DNA of 12,228 nt, taken from contig SYGQ01000189.1 of assembly GCA_005799475.1 (NCBI GenBank), forward strand, positions 1 to 12,228, written 5' to 3'. Source of the stretch: Planctomycetia bacterium. Its GTDB lineage: Bacteria; Planctomycetota; Phycisphaerae; Phycisphaerales; SM1A02. Below, in pieces: positions 1 through 6,014 of the stretch. The notes under the pieces are model-generated. The model searched no databases. It saw only the letters and a program-made list of their open reading frames with translations, and was not told the DNA's origin. Numbering within the stretch: position 1 is the stretch's first letter; the number at the start of each line of letters is the position of its first letter. Position numbers and translations under genes: made by a program.

Positions 1-542
1 GGTCGCACATCATGGTGTTGCTGGAAGGCGGCATTCGATACGAGGAGGTCATTCGTGAGCGTGCCTGATGCGCTGAAGATCTGCAGGCGGCCACCGCGCG
101 CGGCGCCTGGGTACGCACCAGCCGTGTGGACGGCGGGACGCACGAGAGTTCCATCGCCTCGCAGATACGCGACGCTCGCCGCACCGGCCGCACCAGTCCA
201 AGTCTGCACCGCGAGGTGGGTCGTCGCGTCGTATGCCGTCGTCAGCGTGTTGCCCAATGTCGTCACGAGATAGCGCTTGGCCGCAACGGGGCACGATCCC
301 CAACCACCAAGGAGCGCGGAGAGATCCGCGCCAGTCGTGGTGCCGTCGCCAGTGATGTCGCCGCCAACGCCACCCCAGTTGGAGAGGATCACACCGAGGT
401 CGGCGCCATCGACCACGAGATCGCTGTTGAGATCCCCTGGGCACTGGCCCTGTGCCCTGCCAGACACCACAGTTGCCACGAGCGCCACCATGGCGAGCAG
501 GCTTCCTGTGGCGTGAGTGCGCATCACACGAGTATTGCCCAT
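1..542 (-). CDS. Secreted protein with N-terminal dockerin-like repeats and probable arylsulfotransferase-type propeller (3' part missing)
   Basis: The start is ATG at 542-540; 180 codons are present before the window edge, so the C-terminus is missing. Residues 1-32 form a signal peptide (hydrophobic run about 13-27, small residues before QCPG). Residues 36-58 and 61-82 are two dockerin-like calcium loops: D37-x-N39-x-D41-x3-D45-x2-D48, and D62-x-T64-x-D66 with D73, each closing in a small-residue/W-G turn. Residues 90-180 read like the first blades of an arylsulfotransferase (ASST) family protein: a 'YLVTTLGN' strand, 'QTWTG', 'AYLRGDGTLVRP', a 'GGRLQIFSASG' strand, then QHHDV near the edge. 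ASST enzymes have an 'internal message, printable output, QHHD' layout of this kind. The family call rests on this pattern only. The protein is probably exported and surface-attached or extracellular. No Shine-Dalgarno motif is visible. The alternative is another propeller family carrying the same dockerin module. Confidence 0.72.
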   Translation of the reverse strand, partial: MGNTRVMRTHATGSLLAMVALVATVVSGRAQGQCPGDLNSDLVVDGADLGVILSNWGGVGGDITGDGTTTGADLSALLGGWGSCPVAAKRYLVTTLGNTLTTAYDATTHLAVQTWTGAAGAASVAYLRGDGTLVRPAVHTAGAYPGAARGGRLQIFSASGTLTNDLLVSNAAFQQHHDVR

Positions 543-624
543 GATGGCGACTCAGGGACGCATGACGGAAGATTCGCCTAGAAAAAGCGGCTGACTTTCT
601 GCTGTCGATGCACCGGGGTCTAGT
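543..624. promoter_or_regulatory. Short divergent intergenic region between the dockerin/ASST-like gene and comEC
   Basis: Both flanking genes point outwards, so both must be transcribed from promoters in or near these 82 bases. I searched both strands for -35/-10 pairs. Only weak fragments such as 'TCTAG' boxes appear, without properly spaced partners, so no specific promoter is called. No operator-like palindrome stands out. Confidence 0.35.
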
Positions 625-3366
625 GTGCCTGCCATGCCGCGCAGGATGAGCGGCGCCCATGAGTCGCGTGTGCCACTCCTCGGGTGGATCGCGGGAGCGT
701 TCACACTCGGAGCCGCCGCGTGGTCCGTGCGGCCGCACACCGGCCTTTGGGCCGACGGAGCCCGCGGTTGGACGGCGGGGGAACTGGCCGCCGTCGCCAT
801 CGTCGCGTGCCTTGGTGCAGGCGCATGGCGGCGGCGGCGGTTCGCGGCGCTGTGCCTCTTGCTTGCGGGCTGCGCGCTCCTTGGTGCTGCGCGAGTGGCG
901 CAGAGCGATGCGCGCTGGGCACGCATGCTGGAGAGGTGGGGACTCACTGAAGCGACCGAGCGACGGCTGGTCCGCGTGCGCGGCGTTGTCGTCACCATCC
1001 CGCGTGCCGACGAGCGTGCCTGGAGAGAAGTACTCGAACGGGGCGACGCTCTCTGTGAAGATGTCCTCACCAAGTTCTCAGTGAGCGAACCGCGCATTCG
1101 CTTCGACATCGATCCCATCACGATCGAGCCAGCACCTAGCAATGCACTCGCCCCTCACGCTGACCTGCGGGTCCTTGTTGATGGCCTCGCCAGTGGTTGT
1201 CTTCCTGGCGACACGATCGATGTGATCGGCTGGCTCACCCCACTTGACACCTCCCGAAATCCAGGTGGCTTCGACACGCAGGCCTGGGGTCGATCCCGAT
1301 CGATTGCCGCGACGCTCTGCGTCGCCTCGAGTGAACTGGTCACCCGTGTCGATGACGCGCCAGTCAGCGTGCGCGCTTTGGTGGCACGATGGCGGTCGTG
1401 GGTGGATGTTGTGCTGCGTGAGTCCATCGGTGAGGACGCACCTCCGGACGCGAGCGCGCTTGTCGCGTCATCGACGACTGGCGGCGTGTGGCCCGGGCTC
1501 TCGGCGGCGTCACTGCCCTTTCGGCGAACTGGAACACAGCATCTGGTCGCCATTAGTGGGTTCAACTTCGGGATCTTGGCGGGCGCGGCGCTCTGGCTGA
1601 CCTCCCTGATCCGCGCGTCGACCGTCGCTTCGGGGATTGTGCTCCTCCTGCTCGCGATCCTCTTTGCGGCGACTGTTGAATCTGAAGTCTCATCCACACG
1701 CGCCGCGCTCATGGGGGCGATATCGGCCGCGGCCCTTTCATTCTCTCGCTCGCTGGTTCCGACCGTGGCGCTCGCGCTTGCCGCGCTCGTCATCTCTTGG
1801 AGCGATCCGCGCGCACCCTCCGAGCCCGGCTTCCAACTCAGCTTCGCCGCAGTCATCGGGTTGCGCGTGGGCGCCGGTCCACTGGCGCGCGTCTTCGCGT
1901 CTCGCGTTGGCGGGGTCGGAGTGGCTTCGGCGCTCGTTCGTCGCCTGTGTGTGCCGGTGGGGGCATCTCTGTCCGCGTGGACGGCCACGCTGCCCATTGT
2001 GTTGTGTCACTTCGGCGCATGCGCGTGGTTGTGCATCCCCGTCACGCTGACCCTCACACTCCCATTCGCGCTCATGGTTGTGAGCTCGAACGCCGCGATC
2101 GCACTCTCCAGCTTGAGCCCGATTCTCGGCACGACGATGGGCTGTGTGGCGATCCATTCGAGCCAAGCTGTCCTCGCGATCGCCAGATCTGTCGACACCC
2201 TTCCGGGCGCCATGCCCGCGTTACGCACCGTGCCGGTTGTGGATCAGATGGGAGATGCTGAGCTTCGACTTGACATGCTTGATGTCGGCGACGGCTCGTG
2301 TCACCTCATTCGGACCTCGACACATTCGGTGCTCTTTGATTGCGGGAGTCTCGACAGTACCCACGCAGGGAGCCGCGTCGTCGTCCCTGCGCTCATGGCG
2401 CTTGGTGTCACGAGACTCGACGCTGTCGTGATCTCTCATCCACACTTTGATCATTTCAGTGCGCTCCCCGAGGTCGCCACGGCATTTCGGGTTCCGCGCG
2501 TCATCGTCACAGGCGACTTTCTTGCCTGGGCCCGACGCGCCAAGAGTGCGCCAGCGGTGGCGCTCGATTTCGTGAGACTGCAGGGCACACGCGTCGATAC
2601 GGCAGAAGCGGGGGGGGTCATCGTGTTCGGTGACTCACGGTGGCAGATCCTCAGGCCCCCCGCGGGCGTCGGCTTCACCGACGCGAACGAAGGAAGCCTA
2701 GTGGCCCGCATCGAGCATGGGAACAGATCGATTCTGCTTCTTGGTGACATCGGCCGTGAGTCCTGTGTGTCGCTGCTGACTTCGGGTGATCCCAAGTCGC
2801 TCGCCGGGATTGATGTGATGGAACTCCCGCACCACGGCAGCTTCCTCCCGCAATCAGCGGCGCTGGTGGAGCGGGTGAAGAGTTGTGTGCTCCTTCAGTC
2901 CACCGGGCCGCGGCGACTCCTGAAGGATCGGTGGATCGGGCACCTTGGTGATGCGACAAGACTCGTCACCAGCCGGCACCGCGCGTGTGCGGTGGAGTGG
3001 CACCCCAATGGATCGATGCGTGTGGGTGTGTGGACAGGCGAACACTATGAGTGGCGGGCCGTCAGATCAGCTCTGGCTGTCGGGCGCGACGAAGAGTCCA
3101 CGCTCGAGAAGCACAGTGTCGCCCACAGGCCCGCCGGCCCCTTCCTCGAGATCAAACTCCAGAAGGCCCGCGTTGATCGGCACTCGGAGTGTCCGGTGTG
3201 GCACTTCCCGAGAGAGTGGCATCCTCGCCAGTTCGGTGTCGCCTTGGCGAACGACGAGCGTGCAGTCGGTCCACGGCGCCATCGAAGCGGGAATCGACAC
3301 ATCGGCGCAGAAGATGGTGAACCCCTGGGGGACTTCGTAGACCTGCCGCTGCGGCCCCCGGATTGA
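625..3366 (+). CDS. comEC: ComEC/Rec2 family competence DNA-uptake channel
   Basis: This is an inner-membrane channel that brings single-stranded DNA into the cytoplasm during transformation. Residues about 18-91 hold N-terminal membrane segments. Residues 115-240 are a DUF4131/OB-like region. Residues 300-525 are the polytopic competence domain with the hallmark 'GTQHLVAISGFNFG' block (303-316; the usual SGLHxG is SGFNFG here). Residues 547-805 are a metallo-beta-lactamase domain: 'LDVGDGS' (552), 'FDCGS' (571), H605-x-H607-x-D609-H610, 'NEGSLVARI' (688), 'LLLGDIG' (704) and 'LPHHGS' (734). All expected metal ligands are present, so it is probably an active nuclease-type domain. The start could be GTG 625, which has GGGG six bases upstream, or ATG 634 or 646. 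Homology should end near residue 812. The remaining 100 residues or so lie opposite the convergent gene and resemble no domain I know. No other competence gene is nearby. Confidence 0.93.
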   Translation: MPAMPRRMSGAHESRVPLLGWIAGAFTLGAAAWSVRPHTGLWADGARGWTAGELAAVAIVACLGAGAWRRRRFAALCLLLAGCALLGAARVAQSDARWARMLERWGLTEATERRLVRVRGVVVTIPRADERAWREVLERGDALCEDVLTKFSVSEPRIRFDIDPITIEPAPSNALAPHADLRVLVDGLASGCLPGDTIDVIGWLTPLDTSRNPGGFDTQAWGRSRSIAATLCVASSELVTRVDDAPVSVRALVARWRSWVDVVLRESIGEDAPPDASALVASSTTGGVWPGLSAASLPFRRTGTQHLVAISGFNFGILAGAALWLTSLIRASTVASGIVLLLLAILFAATVESEVSSTRAALMGAISAAALSFSRSLVPTVALALAALVISWSDPRAPSEPGFQLSFAAVIGLRVGAGPLARVFASRVGGVGVASALVRRLCVPVGASLSAWTATLPIVLCHFGACAWLCIPVTLTLTLPFALMVVSSNAAIALSSLSPILGTTMGCVAIHSSQAVLAIARSVDTLPGAMPALRTVPVVDQMGDAELRLDMLDVGDGSCHLIRTSTHSVLFDCGSLDSTHAGSRVVVPALMALGVTRLDAVVISHPHFDHFSALPEVATAFRVPRVIVTGDFLAWARRAKSAPAVALDFVRLQGTRVDTAEAGGVIVFGDSRWQILRPPAGVGFTDANEGSLVARIEHGNRSILLLGDIGRESCVSLLTSGDPKSLAGIDVMELPHHGSFLPQSAALVERVKSCVLLQSTGPRRLLKDRWIGHLGDATRLVTSRHRACAVEWHPNGSMRVGVWTGEHYEWRAVRSALAVGRDEESTLEKHSVAHRPAGPFLEIKLQKARVDRHSECPVWHFPREWHPRQFGVALANDERAVGPRRHRSGNRHIGAEDGEPLGDFVDLPLRPPD
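2610..2617 (+). repeat. Run of eight G inside comEC
   Basis: This homopolymer of eight G encodes part of Ala-Gly-Gly-Val at residues 661-664, just before the 'NEGSLVARI' strand of the metallo-beta-lactamase domain. The frame is intact across it in this sequence. Gain or loss of one G would truncate the nuclease-like domain, so the tract is a possible slippage site or sequencing-error hotspot. Confidence 0.9.
3067..3366. other. 300-base convergent overlap of comEC and the NPCBM-like gene
   Basis: The comEC frame ends with TGA at 3364-3366 and the minus-strand gene ends with TGA at 3069-3067, giving an overlap of exactly 100 codons. The two frames are in codon register: plus codons start at 3067, as do the complements of minus codons. 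Each stop lies opposite a TCA serine codon of the other gene (Ser815 of ComEC, Ser292 of the minus-strand protein). In this register plus-strand stops would require TTA, CTA or TCA on the minus strand, which are rare in high-GC genes, so a long open antisense extension is expected by chance. The minus-strand side carries a recognisable beta-sandwich pattern. The comEC side does not. Confidence 0.85.
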
Positions 3367-4239
3367 GATCGTGGCCGCGCCAAGTGGCGCCGACTCGCGC
3401 AGTCGTTTGGGTGTCGAAACCGCCGCGCGTGGAAGTCCCGCGGCCCGAGATGGGCCAACCAGCGCAGTCAGTTTCGCTAGTGGAAGCAACCGGTTTGGGT
3501 GTCGCTCGATGGCCAACACATCCTCGGCCAGCAGTGTGAGTGATGCACCTCCGACGGCAAGATCGACGCCCGACAAGACGAATGCGGCCCCAGGCACACC
3601 GTCAATCGTGTCGCCGTCGAGCACTGACCCGTCTGCAGTCCACACGCGAACATCATGGCGGACGGTGGCCTTGCTCACAAGCCAGATCGCCGCAACCCGG
3701 TTCAACTCGACCTCCTGGCGTTGGCCCTTCACATCAATCGTGAGCGGGCTGTCCCAAGAGTCGATGAATCCCTCGATCCTGTCGCCGTTGCGAAGGACGA
3801 CCGTGTCAGCGTCACCGCCGCGTGTGTCCTGCGACGAAGAATCGAACTGCATCCACGCGACGCGATCCACTGGCACATCGATGAGCCCGAGCGCCGGATG
3901 CTTCCACCGCACTGTGTCGCGCCCTTCGCGATCGATGAATCCAGCGAATCCCCCCACAAGGACCTGGCCATCGCTCAGGTGCATCGTTGTGATTGGAACG
4001 CTCGTGGGGGGCGTTGGGTCGATCACTCGTCGAAGCGCGAGTGCTCCGGTGAAGACATCTGTGGTCGACTGGTTCCGAACGGCTCCTGATTCGTCTTGGA
4101 TGCCGCCAGCCCACTCACCGCGCTGACTCAGTGCCTCCCATGAAATCCCAGAGCGGTCAGCCGTCGCCGAAGCGGCAGGAGCACACGCGAGCACGGTCGC
4201 CGCGAAGAGCGATGGCGGATGGAGTCGCTTCGCTCGCAT
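3067..4239 (-). CDS. Secreted beta-repeat protein with NPCBM-like C-terminal domain, last gene of the operon
   Basis: This is a 390-residue exported protein of unknown role. Residues 1-26 form a signal peptide (MRAKR basic start, hydrophobic 9-24, ASA before T27). Three copies of a short beta unit follow, 'DG-x2-L/I-x-G ... V-x-L/V-x-R-V-x-W/I'. Copy 1 is about 86-132 (LSDGQVLVGG to DRVAWMQF), copy 2 is 147-188 (LRNGDRIEG to NRVAAIWLV) and copy 3 is 200-246 (TADGSVLDGD to VLAIE). Residues 289-385 look like an NPCBM/NEW2-type beta sandwich ('YEVPQG', 'FCADVSIP', 'TLRVPI', 'LEFDLEEG', 'DTVLLERGLFV'), a fold that in other proteins binds carbohydrate. The start is ATG 4239, three bases after the stop of the preceding gene and without a visible Shine-Dalgarno, so expression is probably coupled. 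Its last 100 codons overlap comEC. No catalytic motif is seen, and the family call is from pattern only. Confidence 0.82.
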   Translation of the reverse strand: MRAKRLHPPSLFAATVLACAPAASATADRSGISWEALSQRGEWAGGIQDESGAVRNQSTTDVFTGALALRRVIDPTPPTSVPITTMHLSDGQVLVGGFAGFIDREGRDTVRWKHPALGLIDVPVDRVAWMQFDSSSQDTRGGDADTVVLRNGDRIEGFIDSWDSPLTIDVKGQRQEVELNRVAAIWLVSKATVRHDVRVWTADGSVLDGDTIDGVPGAAFVLSGVDLAVGGASLTLLAEDVLAIERHPNRLLPLAKLTALVGPSRAAGLPRAAVSTPKRLRESAPLGAATISIRGPQRQVYEVPQGFTIFCADVSIPASMAPWTDCTLVVRQGDTELARMPLSREVPHRTLRVPINAGLLEFDLEEGAGGPVGDTVLLERGLFVAPDSQS

Positions 4240-4242
4240 CGA

Positions 4243-5289
4243 TCAGCGCTGGAAGATGGGGAGGAACCGATTTGGCATTTGGAGCACGATGAGCGCCATA
4301 GCGGTTGCATACGCGTTGCCTGCTTGGTGATCGACCCACGACCCATCCTGAGCCTGCATTCCAAGCAGTTCCTCACGCGCGCGCTCCCACCATTGACTCC
4401 ACCACTCCCCGCCGGCGAGGTACATCGCCTGCGTCGTGTAGTACTGGCCATAGAAGTAGTGGGCCTGCATCTGTGGTCCGCCATCGGCAAGCATGGCATT
4501 CACCCGGAGGTAATCCAGTCCACGGACAATCGAGTCGTCTTCGTAGACGCCCGCGTAGAAGAGGCTCGCCACACCAGCGGCAGTTCTCGGCCATGCGCTG
4601 GTACCCGGCTGGCGCATGTAGCGGAAGCCCCCGTCAGGGTTCTGACAGTCGCGCACATACCGCACCGCGCGATCGATGGCGTCCTTGGGGATTCTCAGGC
4701 CGGCGTTCCGCGCGCTCCGAAGCGCCATGACCTCACAGATCGTGACGGATACATCCGCGTCGTATGGGACGGGGTTGTAGCGCCAGCCACCCTCGTCGTT
4801 CTGACTATTGAGGATGAGGTCGACCGCCCTGACGAGGGCATCACGAACCCGCACATCCTGTGTCGTCATGCCGTAGATCTCGCCGAGGAACAGCGTCGCG
4901 AATCCGTGGCCGTACATCGGCCCCGTCGTTCCATCGGCCGCAAGGAGCCCGCTCTCGGACTTGTTTGCAAGGACATAATCGAGCGCCTTGGCGACCTGTT
5001 CTGAGTACTTCCCGCGACCCGGAACATGTCCATCGGCCATGAATGCGAGTCCGCACAACGCGGCGATGCCGACATGCCGACCGTAGCGCCCTCGACCGAA
5101 GGACCCATCACCATTCTGCGCTGACGCGAGGTAGACGAGCCCTCGTTCGATGGCGGCGGTGAGTTCTGGAGTGATCTCGCCTCGGGCGGGTCGATTTTCT
5201 GCTCCCAGGCCGAGTGCGAGTGGCTTCGACGACGGGGCATCTTGGGCCATCACAGACGCCGCGAGCAACACCGCAAGCGTCGCTGTCAC
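4243..5289 (-). CDS. Secreted alpha/alpha-toroid protein, prenyltransferase/squalene-cyclase repeat superfamily
   Basis: This is a 348-residue protein. The frame is open up to 5412, but I choose GTG 5289: it overlaps the previous stop as GTGA, has GAGG seven bases upstream, and gives a clean signal peptide ('TATLAVLLAASVMAQ', cut near residue 15). The mature part is built of helical hairpins with the QN/Q-DGSxG signature of this superfamily: 'LASAQNGDGSFG' (54-65), 'LNSQNDEGGWRY' (160-171), 'VRDCQNPDGGFRY' (212-224) and 'LGMQAQDGSW' (309-318). Squalene-hopene cyclases carry an acidic DxDDTA motif; the equivalent place here reads 'DADVSVT' (177-183), and the protein is about half the length of those enzymes. 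I therefore see a scaffold or ligand-binding toroid rather than a triterpene cyclase. Similar proteins are frequent in planctomycetes and mostly uncharacterised. It lies inside the envelope operon and is probably periplasmic. Confidence 0.9.
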   Translation of the reverse strand: MTATLAVLLAASVMAQDAPSSKPLALGLGAENRPARGEITPELTAAIERGLVYLASAQNGDGSFGRGRYGRHVGIAALCGLAFMADGHVPGRGKYSEQVAKALDYVLANKSESGLLAADGTTGPMYGHGFATLFLGEIYGMTTQDVRVRDALVRAVDLILNSQNDEGGWRYNPVPYDADVSVTICEVMALRSARNAGLRIPKDAIDRAVRYVRDCQNPDGGFRYMRQPGTSAWPRTAAGVASLFYAGVYEDDSIVRGLDYLRVNAMLADGGPQMQAHYFYGQYYTTQAMYLAGGEWWSQWWERAREELLGMQAQDGSWVDHQAGNAYATAMALIVLQMPNRFLPIFQR

Positions 5290-6014
5290 TTCTTCGCCTC
5301 TTGCGCGATACGGCGGTAGTACGCCTCGGTCATTTTCCTGTAGACCGACGACATCCGCTCGCGGGTTCCTTGGCGCAGTATCTCGCGAGTGCGCGGAGGA
5401 AGGCTCCCCCACTCCGCTTCGGTCTCCTCCAAGATGCCGCCTTCGATGGTCGCCTCGACTGGCGGCGCCTCCCCTGGGTTGTTGCCGGTGCCGGCTTGCG
5501 GGGATCCATCTTGCGCACCCTGCGCACCACGCGCACGATCGTTCGCCGCCTGGCGACGCTTCGCTTCCTCAGCGTCACTGCCGGAGCCTCCGGGTTTCTT
5601 CTGCGCGCCGGGTTGGTTTTCTTGCTGCCCAGAGCGACCCGACGCGGAACTTGATGCACCCTGACGCCGTTGTTGCTGTTGTTGCGCAGAGTCAATGAGG
5701 GCGTCGAGCCGAGCGAGAACATCCTCTTGGAGCCTTTGGACCGAGAGTCCAAGCTCCTGTTCCCGCAAGAGTGTGGCACTTCGTTTCATTGAATTGATCG
5801 CCGACTCGAGTGTGCTCTGTGCCTCGCCTGCCGACAACGACCTCGCGAGTGTTTCACGCTGAGCGCGCGCACCTTCGGCGGCGGCCGCGTCGGTGTCGCT
5901 TTGGGCGATCCCCAGGAGATCGTCCAGCGACTTCTCTGGTGGCGACGGCTGGGGCACTTCCTGTGGCACTTGGGTCAGCGCGATCACCGTGGCCATCATC
6001 ACGAGCGAGATCAT
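5286..6014 (-). CDS. Low-complexity coiled-coil protein with C-terminal 'WGSLPPR' block
   Basis: This 242-residue protein has no function I recognise. Residues 1-19 are hydrophobic (MISLVMMATVIALTQVPQ) and may be a short signal peptide or anchor, though the usual basic N-terminus is absent. Residues 28-110 are helical and charged, probably coiled coil. Residues 111-190 are a Gln/Gly/Ser/Ala-rich linker that begins with five glutamines. Residues 201-238 form a compact block (EWGSLPPRTREILRQG, then 'YRKMTEAYYRRIA') resembling the C-terminal motif of planctomycete proteins encoded beside BatA/VWA genes, where a 'WG-x-LPP-x2-R' turn precedes a 'Y-x2-Y-Y-R' helix. ATG 6014 overlaps the upstream stop as ATGA and has GGAG eight bases before it. 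The strong RBS suggests substantial expression. I infer that it joins the large coiled-coil protein encoded just upstream in a complex. Confidence 0.85.
   Translation of the reverse strand: MISLVMMATVIALTQVPQEVPQPSPPEKSLDDLLGIAQSDTDAAAAEGARAQRETLARSLSAGEAQSTLESAINSMKRSATLLREQELGLSVQRLQEDVLARLDALIDSAQQQQQRRQGASSSASGRSGQQENQPGAQKKPGGSGSDAEEAKRRQAANDRARGAQGAQDGSPQAGTGNNPGEAPPVEATIEGGILEETEAEWGSLPPRTREILRQGTRERMSSVYRKMTEAYYRRIAQEAKK
5297..5300 (-). promoter_or_regulatory. Shine-Dalgarno GAGG deciding the GTG 5289 start
   Basis: On the minus strand GAGG lies within AAGAGGCG, seven bases before GTG 5289. The motif sits inside the last codons of the preceding gene. It supports this start over upstream in-frame candidates reaching 5412, which would add about 41 residues of no recognisable type ahead of the signal peptide. 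Confidence 0.7.
5670..5684 (-). repeat. CAA/CAG triplet run encoding polyglutamine
   Basis: Five consecutive glutamine codons (CAA CAA CAG CAA CAA) encode residues 111-115 at the junction of the coiled coil and the disordered linker of the 242-residue protein. It is a short microsatellite and a likely source of length variation between strains. Confidence 0.85.

Noticed and set aside
543..624. Specific sigma-70 promoters in the divergent gap
   Set aside because: Candidate -35 and -10 boxes on either strand are weak, and spacings are about 20-21 bases, too far for a confident call.
49..738. Minus-strand frame of 229 codons covering the left edge
   Set aside because: Its product is Arg/His-rich and lacks domains. 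The neighbouring minus frame starting at 542 gives a signal peptide and two dockerin loops, so this frame is a shadow.
552..1997. Minus-strand frames at 552-1142 and 1155-1997 opposite comEC
   Set aside because: Low-complexity Arg/Ser/Ala/Thr products opposite well-conserved ComEC motifs; shadows.
3371..4126. Plus-strand open frame of 251 codons downstream of comEC
   Set aside because: Ser/Thr/Pro/Arg-rich composition with no recognisable motif. It is antisense to the secreted NPCBM-like gene, which has a signal peptide and domain pattern.
5290..5412. Upstream extension of the toroid protein
   Set aside because: The extra 41 residues overlap the C-terminal block of the preceding gene and would bury the signal peptide. 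The GTG at 5289 has a good RBS and a GTGA junction.
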